From the NCBI GenBank assembly GCA_020632995.1, contig JACKEN010000015.1, forward strand, positions 112,214-176,213: DNA of 64,000 nt, written 5' to 3'. A program made the position numbers and the translations under genes. The stretch comes from Deltaproteobacteria bacterium (GTDB lineage: Bacteria; Myxococcota; Kuafuiibacteriia; Kuafuiibacteriales; Kuafuiibacteriaceae). The first letter of the stretch is position 1; each line of letters starts with the position of its first letter. This document shows, piece by piece, positions 8,060-16,594 of this stretch. A model generated the notes under the pieces. It worked only from the letters and a program-made list of their open reading frames with translations, ran no database searches and had not been told where the DNA came from.

Positions 8060-9247
8060 TCAGGCCTCCTTGTCCCCGGCCGCCTCGGCCGGCGCCATGC
8101 CCAGGATCTCGCGGACCCTCGCGTGCACGACCTTGCCCTCGTAGGTCACCACCACGCCGGACGTGATCTCATCGGCCATGTCCAGCTTCAGGGCGCCCTC
8201 CTTGTTCACGAGGTGGCCCAGCAGCGTCGCCACGTTCTTCGAGTACATCTGGCTCGCGTGCTGCGGGACGGTGGTGGCGATGTTGGTGGGGCCGTAGATG
8301 GTCACGCCACCGACGTCCACCTCCTCGTCGGCCTTGGTCAGCTCGCAGTTGCCGCCGCGCTCCGCCGCGAGATCCACGATCACCGAGCCGGGGACCATCC
8401 CCTTCACCATGTCCGCGGTGACCAGCACCGGGGACTTCTTGCCCGGGATGGCGGCGGTGGTGATCACGATGTCGCTCTCTGCCACCACCTTGGCCATCAG
8501 CTCCCGCTGCTTCCGGTAGAACTCCTCGCCCAGGGCCTTGGCGTAGCCGCCCTTGTCCTCGGCCTGCCCGGCGTCCACCTCGAGCTCGACGAACTTGGCG
8601 CCCACCGACTGGACCTGGTCCTTCACCGCGGGGCGCACGTCGTAGGCGGACACCACCGCGCCGAGGCGCTTGGCGGTGGCGCAGGCCTGCAGGCCCGCCA
8701 CGCCCACGCCGATGACGAAGACCTTGGCCGGGGCCAGGGTGCCCGCGGCGGTCATCATCATCGGGAACATCTTCGGCAGCTTCATCGCGGCCGAGAGCAC
8801 CGCCTTGTAGCCGGCGATGGTGGCCATGGACGACAGGGCGTCCATACTTTGGGCCCGGGTGATGCGGGGGATGAGCTCCATCGCGACCAGGATCGCGCCC
8901 TTGTCGGCGTAGGCCTGGGCGGCGTCGCTCTTCGAGAGCGGGTCTGCGAAGCCGATGACGATCTGGTTCGGCTTGAGGAGGGGAAGGTCGGCCTTTCCGC
9001 CCTCGAGGTTCGCGCCCAAGGTGCGAACCTGGGTGATGATGTCGGCCTTCTCGAAGACCTCCTGGCGCGACACGATCTTCGCGCCCTTGTCGAGGTACAT
9101 CTGGTCGGTGAGCCCGGCCGCAAGGCCCGCCCCCGTCTCCACCAGCACCTCGAGCTTGGTCTGCTTCGTCAGTTGCGGGATGACCGCAGGGATCAACGCG
9201 ACCCGGTTCTCACCGGCAAACGACTCTTTCGGGACACCTACGAGCAA
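8060..9247 (-). CDS. pntAA: Re/Si-specific NAD(P)+ transhydrogenase subunit alpha (soluble NAD-binding part)
   Basis: A 395-residue alanine-dehydrogenase/PNT-type protein binding NAD(H). It starts LVGVPKESFAGENRVALIP, the conserved PNT N-terminal signature, and has the nucleotide motif VFVIGVGVAGLQACATAKRLGA in the middle. The start codon is TTG at 9247, supported by AGGAGG about 9 nt upstream (9257-9262). It heads the pnt unit. The 111-bp space before it is the likely promoter region; a TTGACT hexamer (9335-9340, minus strand) is a possible -35, but no convincing -10 follows. Confidence 0.95.
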   Translation of the reverse strand: MLVGVPKESFAGENRVALIPAVIPQLTKQTKLEVLVETGAGLAAGLTDQMYLDKGAKIVSRQEVFEKADIITQVRTLGANLEGGKADLPLLKPNQIVIGFADPLSKSDAAQAYADKGAILVAMELIPRITRAQSMDALSSMATIAGYKAVLSAAMKLPKMFPMMMTAAGTLAPAKVFVIGVGVAGLQACATAKRLGAVVSAYDVRPAVKDQVQSVGAKFVELEVDAGQAEDKGGYAKALGEEFYRKQRELMAKVVAESDIVITTAAIPGKKSPVLVTADMVKGMVPGSVIVDLAAERGGNCELTKADEEVDVGGVTIYGPTNIATTVPQHASQMYSKNVATLLGHLVNKEGALKLDMADEITSGVVVTYEGKVVHARVREILGMAPAEAAGDKEA

Positions 9248-9358
9248 GACGTGCGCCCTCCTGTGCTCGGGGGCCTAACGCGTTCCGACACCGGAGTCCA
9301 ATCCCGCCCCGGCCATCCCGTCCAAGGCCGAAACAGTCAACTTCATGTGAGAAAATAC

Positions 9359-10390
9359 CTACCCAGCTTGGAGGGCGTCGGGGACCAGGAGGACCTTCCC
9401 CACGTTCTTGCGGTCGTGGATGTACTGGTGGGCCTCGGCCGCCCGGCTGAAGGGGAACGCGGTGTCGACGTGGGGCCGCAGGACGCCTTGCGCCCACAGC
9501 TCGAGGAGCGCCTCGAGCCAGGCCACCATCTTGTCCTCCTCGCCCCACAGCCGCCCCATGTTCACGCCCATCACGCCCTTGTTGGCGTTGATGACCCGCA
9601 CCGGGTTGAACAGGAGCCACGGGGTCTGGCCGAGGTTCTTCAGGGTGGCGAGGAGCGAGCGCTTGTTCCCCGCCGCGTTGGCCGAGAAGCCGAAGCAGAC
9701 CAGGCGCCCGGCCGAGCCCAGCAGCTCGAAGCTCTTCCGCCACGACTCCCCGCCCACCGGATCCAGCACGAGGTCGAAGGGCGGGCCGTCCTTCAGGGCC
9801 TCGTGGAAGTCCACCTGGGTGTAGTCGACCAGCTCGTCGTAGCCGCGCGCCTTCAGGAAGGCGTGCTTGCCGGCGGAGGCGGTGCCCACCGCCACCCCGC
9901 CCCGCCACTTCACGAGGTCGAGGGCGGCGAGGCCCACCCCGCCGCCGGCGGAGTGGATCAGCACGCGGTCACCCTCGCGCACCCGGCCCATGGCCTCGCA
10001 CATCATCCACGCGGTGAGCCCGGTGACCACGAGCGAGGCGCCCTCCTGGGCCCCGAGCCCCTCGGGTCGCAGGAGGGCTTGCTTGCTCTTCACCACCACG
10101 TGGCTCGAGTAGCCGCCGAAGGCGGTGGCGGCGAGCACCGGCTGCCCCACCCGGGCGGGGTCCACGCCCTCCCCGACCGCGTCGATGGTGCCCCCGACCT
10201 CGTAGCCCACCACCGCGGGGAGCGGCGGCGCGTCCGGGTACACGCCGATGCGCGCCATGAGATCGGCGAAGTTGATCCCCGCCGCCTCCACCTGGATGCG
10301 GACCTGCCCCGGCCCCGGCTCGGGATCCGGCGCGCTGCGGACCTCCATCACCGAGGGCGGACCGATGCGGGGGATGACGACCTGCTCCAT
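9359..10390 (-). CDS. medium-chain zinc-independent oxidoreductase (quinone oxidoreductase / VAT1-like)
   Basis: A 343-residue MDR-superfamily protein. The N-terminal GroES-like fold includes EAAGINFADLMARIGVYPDAPPLPAVVGYEVGG, and the cofactor domain has VLIHSAGGGVGLAALDLVKWRG. The Cys/His ligands of the zinc alcohol dehydrogenases are absent, so it should be an NADPH-dependent quinone or enone reductase. The phrase GINFADLMARIGVYPDAP most resembles the VAT1-like branch. It is a single gene between the pnt unit and nth, with short intergenic gaps, and its physiological substrate cannot be read from the sequence. Confidence 0.85.
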   Translation of the reverse strand: MEQVVIPRIGPPSVMEVRSAPDPEPGPGQVRIQVEAAGINFADLMARIGVYPDAPPLPAVVGYEVGGTIDAVGEGVDPARVGQPVLAATAFGGYSSHVVVKSKQALLRPEGLGAQEGASLVVTGLTAWMMCEAMGRVREGDRVLIHSAGGGVGLAALDLVKWRGGVAVGTASAGKHAFLKARGYDELVDYTQVDFHEALKDGPPFDLVLDPVGGESWRKSFELLGSAGRLVCFGFSANAAGNKRSLLATLKNLGQTPWLLFNPVRVINANKGVMGVNMGRLWGEEDKMVAWLEALLELWAQGVLRPHVDTAFPFSRAAEAHQYIHDRKNVGKVLLVPDALQAG

Positions 10391-10426
10391 GCCTCCCCGT
10401 AGCGCAAACGGGGCGGCCAGTCAGTA

Positions 10427-11098
10427 TCAGCGCTTGCGGAGGCCGGCGTTGCGCCGGGCCTCGTCGGCCACGCGGGCCTTCGACGCGGCCCAGCCGCAGA
10501 TCGGGCAGGTGGAGAGGTCGTGGTAGAGGGCCGGGCAGTGCTCCCGGCCGAAGTAGATGATCTGCAGGTGGAGCTTCGACCAGCTGTCGCGGGGGAAGGC
10601 GCGCTTCAGGTCGGCCTCGGTGTGGTCGGGCGTCCTGCCCTTCGACAGGCCCCAGCGGGCGGCCAGCCGGTGGATGTGGGTGTCGACCGGGAAGGCCGGC
10701 TGGCCGAAGGCCTGGGCCATCACCACGTTCGCGGTCTTGCGCCCCACCCCGGGGAGCTGCACCAGCTGGTCGAAGTCGTCGGGGACCCGGCCCCCGTGCT
10801 CCGCCACCAGCGCCTGCCCCAGCCCCACCAGCGCCTTGGCCTTCTGGGGCGCGAGGCCGACCTCACGGATGATCTCGCGCACCGCCTCCACCGACATCGC
10901 GCCCAGCTTGGCGGGGGTGTCGGCCACCGCGAACAGGCGCGGGGTCACCTGGTTCACCTTCTTGTCGGTGGTCTGGGCCGAGAGCACCACCGCGACGGTG
11001 AGGGTGAAGGGGTCCTCGTGGGTCAGCGGGATGTCGGGCTGCGGGTACAGCGCGTCCAGGATCGCCTGGATCCGCGCCGCCTTCTCGGCCCGCTTCAC
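10427..11098 (-). CDS. nth: endonuclease III (base-excision DNA glycosylase/AP lyase)
   Basis: A 223-residue protein with helix-hairpin-helix LPGVGRKTANVVMAQAF, catalytic lysine in LSAQTTDKKVNQ and aspartate in FPVDTHIHRLAARWG. It removes oxidised pyrimidines and cleaves the abasic strand. The start is GTG at 11098, overlapping the upstream stop (GTGA). The C-terminal iron-sulfur loop is unusual: it reads CPALYHDLSTCPICGWAASK, giving C-x9-C-x2-C with no fourth Cys, whereas the classical Nth pattern is C-x6-C-x2-C-x5-C. Catalytic residues are intact, so activity is still expected; the cluster may be altered or absent. Confidence 0.92.
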   Translation of the reverse strand: MKRAEKAARIQAILDALYPQPDIPLTHEDPFTLTVAVVLSAQTTDKKVNQVTPRLFAVADTPAKLGAMSVEAVREIIREVGLAPQKAKALVGLGQALVAEHGGRVPDDFDQLVQLPGVGRKTANVVMAQAFGQPAFPVDTHIHRLAARWGLSKGRTPDHTEADLKRAFPRDSWSKLHLQIIYFGREHCPALYHDLSTCPICGWAASKARVADEARRNAGLRKR

Positions 11099-11490
11099 GT
11101 CTCCACCATGATGCAGGGCCCGGCGACCACCTCGGCCCCGAGCCCCTGGGCCGCCGTGACCGTGGGCCGGTCGTAGGCGCCCGGTTGGTACCACAGCACC
11201 TCGGCCAGGCCGGGGGTCAGCGCCTCGGTCACCGCCCGCGCCACGTGGGGCGGCACCACGAAGTCCACGATGTGGATGGGTCCGGGCACCGCGGCGAGGT
11301 CGGCGTAGCAGGGCAGGCCCTCCACCTCGTCCAGGCTCGGGTTCACCGGGATCACCGGGTAGCCTTTTCGCACGAGGTCCCGAAGAATGATGTTGCCGTA
11401 CTTGTGGCGGGCCTCGCTGGCCCCTACCAGGGCGACACGAACCTCATGCGGGTCACGACGAAGCAGCTCGAGCACCTTGGCCGGCAACAT
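11095..11490 (-). CDS. CoA-binding (YccU-like) protein
   Basis: A 131-residue Rossmann-like CoA-binding domain protein: VRVALVGASEARHKYGNIILRDLVRKGYPVIPVNPSLDEVEG, then PIHIVDFVVPPHVARAVTEAL and EVLWYQPGAYD. The family resembles the N-terminal domain of succinyl-CoA ligase alpha; members are small and of unproven function. The ATG at 11490 is chosen because AAGGTGAAGG precedes it; an upstream ATG at 11517 would overlap the divergent lipoprotein start. It is coupled to nth (GTGA overlap). Only about 12 nt separate it from the divergent gene, so promoters must lie inside coding sequence. Confidence 0.82.
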   Translation of the reverse strand: MLPAKVLELLRRDPHEVRVALVGASEARHKYGNIILRDLVRKGYPVIPVNPSLDEVEGLPCYADLAAVPGPIHIVDFVVPPHVARAVTEALTPGLAEVLWYQPGAYDRPTVTAAQGLGAEVVAGPCIMVET

Positions 11491-11502
11491 GGCCTTCACC
11501 TT

Positions 11503-12444
11503 GTGCCACAGCGGCACCGCCTCCGCCCAGCCCTCCCGCTGGTGCTGGCGCTCCTCGGCTCAGCGTGCGCTCATGCGCCGGTGGGGCCCGACCTGAGCAT
11601 TCCCCCCGGCCCCCTGGCCGAGGCCTGGCGCCTCCCGGCCCGGATCCTGGACGGCAAGACCGGGGCGGAGCTGGACGAGGCGGCGCTCCTGGCCCGGCTG
11701 ATGGACGCGCGGGTGATCTACGTGGGCGAGAAGCACGACCGGGCGTGGGACCACGCGGTGCAGGTCGGGATCATCGATCGCGTGTACCGGCAGGACCCGT
11801 CCCTCGCGGTGGGGATGGAGATGTACAAGCGCCCGTTCCAGAAGTGGGTGAGCGACTACGTGGCGGGGCGCATCGACGAGGGCAAGATGCTGGACAAGAC
11901 CGAGTGGGAGAAGCGGTGGGGCTTCGACTTCGCCCTGTACCGACCCATCTTGGAGTACGCGCGGCAACACAGCCTGCCGGTGCTGGCCCTCAACTCGCGG
12001 GACGAGATCACCCGCCAGGTCGCGCGGGAGGGCCTCGACAGCCTGGAGCAGGTCGACCGGGAGACCCTCCCCGAGCTCGACCTCGACGTCGCCTCCCACC
12101 GGGCCCGCCTCGAGGAGATCTTCTCCGAGCACTCCCACGGCCACGGCAAGCTGGCCTTCGAGGGCTTCTACACCGCCCAGGTCATCTGGGACGAGACGAT
12201 GGCCCACGAGGTCGCGGCCGAGCTCACGAGCGAGGGCGCGCCCCACCGGGTGGTGGTGCTCGCGGGGAGCGGGCACGTCCGCTACCGGGACGGCATCCCG
12301 GACCGGGCGGCCCGACGGGGCGCCGAGCCGTACCTGACCATCCATCCGCTGGTGATCGAGGACGGGGAGGACGAGGCAGAGGAGGTGCAGGCCGCGTTGA
12401 CCGAGGGCGACGCGGACCTGCTGTGGGTGATGCGACCGAACTGA
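11503..12444 (+). CDS. ChaN-like lipoprotein
   Basis: A 313-residue protein with a lipoprotein signal ending LLGSAC, read from GTG at 11503 (no ATG exists upstream in a useful place). The mature part shows the ChaN/DUF399 pattern: VIYVGEKHDRAWDHAVQVGIIDRV, GMEMYKRPFQKWVSDYVAGRID, VLALNSRDEITR, GKLAFEGFYTAQVIWDETMAHEVA and VVVLAGSGHVRYRDGIP. ChaN of Campylobacter is a haem-binding surface lipoprotein tied to iron uptake; whether this one binds haem is unknown. It is monocistronic, ending in the intergenic repeat region that follows. Confidence 0.8.
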   Translation: MPQRHRLRPALPLVLALLGSACAHAPVGPDLSIPPGPLAEAWRLPARILDGKTGAELDEAALLARLMDARVIYVGEKHDRAWDHAVQVGIIDRVYRQDPSLAVGMEMYKRPFQKWVSDYVAGRIDEGKMLDKTEWEKRWGFDFALYRPILEYARQHSLPVLALNSRDEITRQVAREGLDSLEQVDRETLPELDLDVASHRARLEEIFSEHSHGHGKLAFEGFYTAQVIWDETMAHEVAAELTSEGAPHRVVVLAGSGHVRYRDGIPDRAARRGAEPYLTIHPLVIEDGEDEAEEVQAALTEGDADLLWVMRPN

Positions 12445-12644
12445 GCGGCCTGTGCCTCGTACCCTGAGCCCTGTCTCTGTGGCCTGGATCTCTGAGGCCT
12501 GGTCCCTGAGCCCCGATGCCTGTCTCTGAGACCTGAACCCGGCGGCGCGTTGGCGCCGACGTCAGGCTTCAGAGACAGGTCACAGGCCGCAGGCGTCAGG
12601 CCGCAGGCGTCAGGCCGCAGGCGTCAGTCGCAGGCCTTCGGGCG
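12445..12644. repeat. convergent intergenic repeat region with the shared inverted repeat and a 14-bp x3 tandem repeat
   Basis: This is the 200-base space between two convergent genes. It contains cctgtctctga (12519-12529) and its exact reverse complement tcagagacagg (12569-12579), the same pair as at 6151/6222. The loop carries a second small palindrome (ggcgcgttggcgcc region, 12544-12557). A related half copy, ccctgtctctgt, is at 12469-12480. Three perfect copies of caggccgcaggcgt run from 12583 to 12624, and a partial copy follows. A role as bidirectional terminator or REP-like element is inferred from position. Confidence 0.7.
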
Positions 12645-14873
12645 CTACGGCTTCGGGGCCTCTTCGGCCGGGGCGGCGGGGGCCTCGGGGATCTTCACGT
12701 GGGCGGGGGCCATCTCGCCCAGCACCTCGACGCTCTTGGCCGGCGCGGGCAGGTACTTGTCGAGGGACCCGATGTACCAACCCACCGCGAGGGCGATGAT
12801 CACCAGCACCACGGCATAGAAGCCCCACGGACGCCGCTTCTCCGCGAAGGGATCCGCGAGGTCGCGGCTGGCGCCCTTGGGGAGCTCGGCGAGCGCGGTG
12901 AGGGAGCGGCCGAGCGGCACGTTCACCTTGGCCAGCGCGTTCACCGCCCAGCCGTTCGCGTCGAGGAGCGGGCCGAGGTTCCGGTTCCGCAGCTTGAGCC
13001 ACGCGATGGCCATCGACGGGCCCGAGATCACCAGCAAGAGCGCGAGCACCCCGAGCGGCATCCAGATCCCGAGGCCGAAGAAGGCCTCCAGCATCGCGCC
13101 GAACGCGGCCACGATGCCGCCGACGCCGACGCCGAGGGCGGCGACCACGCCGATGTCCAGCTTCTTGGGGGCGGCCGGCGCCTCGGGCTTGCCGTCCGCG
13201 GCGGCCTCCACCTTCCCCGCCGCCGCCTTCATCTTGGCGTCCGACTCCGCCTCGGCCGCGGCGGCCCGCTTGTTGATGAAGTCCTCGATCATCCGGAGGA
13301 ACTTCTTGTACGGGCTCCAGAACGCCTGCTTGATGCTGATCGGGGCGTCCACGATCTTGGTGATGGTGGCGTCCCAGTCCCCGCCGTCACGGTCGTAGAA
13401 CACGCCGTTGCGGCCGACCATGATGTTGTCCACGTCGCCGTCGGTGACCGCGGCCGCGATCGACATCGTCTTCCCCTTGGCGTTCTTGCAGTCGCAGTAG
13501 ACCAGGTAGGTCTTCGCGTGGGGCGCCATGGTGCCGTGCTTGGCCGGGTTCGCCACCCGGATGCACAGGTCGAGGGCCCGCTGGTCCAGGTAGAGGGTGC
13601 CCGCCTGGAAGGTCGCCTTGCCGGTGCGGGAGTAGAAGTCCCTGAACGCCACGAAGTTGTTGGCCAGGGTGAAGAGGTCCCGGTTGTAGAGCACCAGGCG
13701 CTTCACCTTGTCGATCGCCGCCCACAGGGGCTCGGTCTCCTTCTCCTTGGTCAGCAGCCCCTCGAGGTCTGCCTTGGCGTTGGAGGTGAGCAGCGCCCGC
13801 ACCCGGTCCGCACCGAGCTTCTCGACCGAGGCCCCGGCCTTGGCCCCCATCCACTTGTCGAAGGGGGCCAGCTTGGCCTTGATCGCCTCCCAGCCCTCGG
13901 GGTCCAGGGTGTCCCGGTCACCGAGGATCGGCAGGACAGCCTGCGTCTTGAGCGCGGCCATGCGCGCGGCCCAGGCCGGGTTCACGCCCGAGCCCAGCGG
14001 CACGGTGGGCTCCACGCCCGCCTCGCCCTTCACGTGGGCGAGGGGGAAGTGCTCGATCTGCGCGCCGCTCGCGGCCAGCTGCTGGGCGGCGACCTCGACG
14101 AAGTCCTTCTCGTCGCGCTGCACCGCGGCCAGGGCGCGGGCATCGTAGGCCGCGATCCGACACCGGCCGAAGTAGTCCTCGACCTTGTCGCGCACCGCCA
14201 CGAAGGCGGCGTGAGCGGCGGCGGTGCCGTCGCCCAGGGTCTTGACGTCCTCACCCGCGCCTGCGTCAAGCCAGCCTGCGTAGGCGGTCATCGCCTCGAA
14301 CACCGCCTTGAGGTTGTCGGCGTTGAAGCCTGGCTTGCCCGAGCGGTCCTGGGGCGGCGCCTCGACGCACGACAGCACGTCCTCGGCCGCCTTCTTGGTG
14401 TCCGGATCCTCGGCCGCCTCGGGGGTCACGATGCCATCCCCGTTGAAGTGGTGCGCCGCGAACGCGGTGAGCGCGGCGTCGAGGTCCGCCACGGCCATGG
14501 CGGTGGCGTCGCCCTTGCCCAGGTGGCTGAGCATGGTCTTGGCGGTCTGGTGCAGGAGCTTGCCCTCGTCGTTCCCGGTGTCGATCGCAGCGAGGTTCAG
14601 GCTGTCGCCGCGCCGCACCAGCTCCTCGGGATCCTTCAGCACCGAGCCCACCCACTTCGCGGCGGCGATCAGCTCGTTGGCGCGGACCCGACCGTCCTTG
14701 TCCTCGTCCACCAGGGCCAGGGTGCGGGCGTCGAGCTCGAGCCCCTCGACCGGGCACGCCAGGGCCACCCAGAGCTTCTGATCCAGCTCGCCGAGGGCGA
14801 GCAGGTCCTTGGCGGTGCTCAGGTTGACCTGATCGACCCCGCCGGCACGGAAGAAACGAAATGCGTGCGCCAT
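12645..14873 (-). CDS. EF-hand membrane protein of unknown function, 742 aa
   Basis: A large protein opening HAFRFFRAGGVDQVNLSTAKD and continuing LDQKLWVALACPVEGLE. Residues 56-67 (DEDKDGRVRANE) form a complete EF-hand loop, and residues 143-152 (FNGDGIVTPE) a second, partial one. The centre (LVLYNRDLFTLANNFVAFRDFYS, then YLVYCDCKNAKGKTMSIAAAVTDGDVDNIMVGRNGVFYDRDG) is soluble. Two or more membrane helices lie between about residues 570 and 690 (VAALGVGVGGIVAAFGAMLEAF, IWMPLGVLALLLVISGP, WGFYAVVLVIIALAVGWYIG), and the tail is Pro/Ala-rich. I recall similar large EF-hand proteins in other phyla but know no function. It is monocistronic. Confidence 0.75.
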   Translation of the reverse strand: MAHAFRFFRAGGVDQVNLSTAKDLLALGELDQKLWVALACPVEGLELDARTLALVDEDKDGRVRANELIAAAKWVGSVLKDPEELVRRGDSLNLAAIDTGNDEGKLLHQTAKTMLSHLGKGDATAMAVADLDAALTAFAAHHFNGDGIVTPEAAEDPDTKKAAEDVLSCVEAPPQDRSGKPGFNADNLKAVFEAMTAYAGWLDAGAGEDVKTLGDGTAAAHAAFVAVRDKVEDYFGRCRIAAYDARALAAVQRDEKDFVEVAAQQLAASGAQIEHFPLAHVKGEAGVEPTVPLGSGVNPAWAARMAALKTQAVLPILGDRDTLDPEGWEAIKAKLAPFDKWMGAKAGASVEKLGADRVRALLTSNAKADLEGLLTKEKETEPLWAAIDKVKRLVLYNRDLFTLANNFVAFRDFYSRTGKATFQAGTLYLDQRALDLCIRVANPAKHGTMAPHAKTYLVYCDCKNAKGKTMSIAAAVTDGDVDNIMVGRNGVFYDRDGGDWDATITKIVDAPISIKQAFWSPYKKFLRMIEDFINKRAAAAEAESDAKMKAAAGKVEAAADGKPEAPAAPKKLDIGVVAALGVGVGGIVAAFGAMLEAFFGLGIWMPLGVLALLLVISGPSMAIAWLKLRNRNLGPLLDANGWAVNALAKVNVPLGRSLTALAELPKGASRDLADPFAEKRRPWGFYAVVLVIIALAVGWYIGSLDKYLPAPAKSVEVLGEMAPAHVKIPEAPAAPAEEAPKP

Positions 14874-15020
14874 GATGTTCTCCTCGCGGCGGCCCCAGGG
14901 CCGCCCGGCGCAGCATGTACCACTTCAGCACCACGCCGAGTAGTGTCCCAGTTGGTACGCAAGGGCATGCGCCGCACGTACACCGCGAGCGCAGGGAGGG
15001 TTGACGGGCGCCGGGCCGGC

Positions 15021-15692
15021 TCAGACGCGCAGCGGGATGCCGAGGCTGGCCAGGCTCACCGCGGAGTCGGCGGCGGCGGCCTGCGCGCTGCCCGCCACTC
15101 GAGCCGCGCCCACTCCGTAGCGCTGGGCCGCGGCCCGGGCCTGATCCAGGTAGCCCTCCACCTGGTCGGTGCTCAGGGCGACGCCGTCGGCGCTCCGGTA
15201 GCGGGTCATCATGTCCCGCGCGAGCGACACCAGCGCGTCGAGGTCGGCGTGGGCCCACGGGGTGTCCGGCGGGGCGCGGACCTCGGCCGGATCGAGGCCC
15301 GCCGCCTGCAGGGCGGCGTCGTCCGCCACGTTCTGGTTGATCCAGGGGTAGAGGGACTTGGGGTCGGTGCCCGCGACCTTCTTCATGATGCCCAGGGCCT
15401 GCTGGAGGGCCGGCCCGGCTCCGGAGCCGCCGCCCTGGATGGTGGGGATCAAGCTCGCCAGCCGGTACACGTCGGGCCCGTACTGGTTCTGGGCCGCGCG
15501 GGCCGCGTTGGCGTCGCCGCCGGTGCGGACCATGGCCTCGTTGTAGACCTCCCGCATCCCGGCCTGGGCGTTGGCCACCGCCTGCGCCGCCACGTCGGGA
15601 TCGCCGGTGCGGGCGAGGACGTCCCGGTAGAGCGCGCCCTGCGGCGTGTTGGCGGCGGGGACGCTCCCCGCGCCGGTGACCTGGGTGGCCAT
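15021..15692 (-). CDS. hypothetical protein, 223 aa
   Basis: An Ala-rich, probably helical and soluble or weakly associated protein with no signal peptide, membrane helix or motif that I recognise. The ATG at 15692 (TQVTGAGSVPAANTPQGALY) is preferred to upstream starts, which would run into the divergent SDR promoter region. Segments such as GDANAARAAQNQYGPDVYRLASLIPTI and LDALVSLARDMMTRYRSADG look like packed helices. The 147-base gap between this gene and the EF-hand gene start (14874-15020) holds no feature I can support. Confidence 0.6.
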   Translation of the reverse strand: MATQVTGAGSVPAANTPQGALYRDVLARTGDPDVAAQAVANAQAGMREVYNEAMVRTGGDANAARAAQNQYGPDVYRLASLIPTIQGGGSGAGPALQQALGIMKKVAGTDPKSLYPWINQNVADDAALQAAGLDPAEVRAPPDTPWAHADLDALVSLARDMMTRYRSADGVALSTDQVEGYLDQARAAAQRYGVGAARVAGSAQAAAADSAVSLASLGIPLRV

Positions 15693-15769
15693 GGGTTCAC
15701 TATAGGTGATGCGAGGTGCTGGATCTGTGACCGAGGTGCCGATTCCGGAACTTTGATGTACAGGGCCCC

Positions 15770-16552
15770 ATGGCGTTTGCACTGATTACCGGCGCGTCTG
15801 CAGGCATCGGTAGGGAACTTGCCCACCTCTTCGCCCGGGATGGGCACGACGTGGTGCTGGTGGCCCGCTCGAAGGACAAGCTGGAGGCCCTCGCGGCCGA
15901 GCTGCGAGGCGCCCACGGCCGGACCGCGCACGTGGTGCCGGCCGACCTCGCCGACCCCGCCGCGCCCACCGCCATCTTCGCCGCGGTGGAGACGCTCGGG
16001 GCAGAGGTGGAGTTCCTGGTGAACAACGCCGGCTTCGGCACCCACGGGCCCTTCGTCGAGCTGGACCCCGAGCGGGAGCTGGCCATGGTGCAGGTGAACA
16101 TCGCCGCCCTCCTCCACCTCAGCCGCCTCTTCCTCCCCGGCATGGTGGCCCGGGGCCGGGGTCGGGTGCTGAACGTTGCCTCCACCGCGGGCTTTCAGGC
16201 CGGGCCCCTGATGGCCACCTACTACGCCACCAAGGCCTTCGTGATCTCGTTCTCGGAGGCCATCGCCCACGAGCTCGAGGGCACCGGGGTCACCGTCACC
16301 GCCCACTGCCCAGGCGCGACCGCCACCGACTTCGCCCAGACCGCGGGCAACGACGTGTCCCGGCTCTTCCAGGGCGGCGCGAAGGTGGCGAGCGCAAGAG
16401 AGGTTGCAGAGCACGCCTACCACGCGATGATGCGCGGCAAGACGCTGGCCATCCACGGGCTCATGAATCGGATCGGGGCGTTCTCGGTGCGCTTGTCACC
16501 GAGGGCCGTGGTCACCAGCATCGCGGGACGGCTGAACGCCAGGGCGGAGTGA
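15770..16552 (+). CDS. short-chain dehydrogenase/reductase
   Basis: A 260-residue classical SDR. The cofactor motif TGASAGIG lies at residues 7-14, NNAG at 85-88, catalytic Ser138 in NVASTAG and Tyr151-x3-Lys155 in TYYATKAF. The early Arg33 (VARSKDKLEALA) suggests NADPH preference. The pattern VEFLVNNAGFGTHGPFVELD with YYATKAFVISFSEAIAHELEGTGV resembles the DltE/YdfG-like branch acting on short acyl or hydroxy substrates; the true substrate is unknown. It is transcribed alone, divergent from the hypothetical gene, and ends at a strong hairpin shared with the convergent protease gene. Confidence 0.9.
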   Translation: MAFALITGASAGIGRELAHLFARDGHDVVLVARSKDKLEALAAELRGAHGRTAHVVPADLADPAAPTAIFAAVETLGAEVEFLVNNAGFGTHGPFVELDPERELAMVQVNIAALLHLSRLFLPGMVARGRGRVLNVASTAGFQAGPLMATYYATKAFVISFSEAIAHELEGTGVTVTAHCPGATATDFAQTAGNDVSRLFQGGAKVASAREVAEHAYHAMMRGKTLAIHGLMNRIGAFSVRLSPRAVVTSIAGRLNARAE

Positions 16553-16554
16553 GG

Positions 16555-16580
16555 CCGAGGGGCCCCGAAGGGCCCCTCGG
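16555..16580. terminator. perfect 11-bp hairpin between convergent genes
   Basis: The arms ccgaggggccc (16555-16565) and gggcccctcgg (16570-16580) are exact reverse complements around a CGAA tetraloop. The hairpin sits 2 nt after the SDR stop and 14 nt from the protease stop. There is no T-run on either strand, so it is either a GC-rich hairpin terminator that works without one or a 3'-end stabiliser. Confidence 0.7.
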
Positions 16581-16594
16581 AGGTCACGCACGGG

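Noticed and set aside
12583..12624. CRISPR-like array
   Set aside because: The units are 14 bp and contiguous without spacers, and no cas genes are present.
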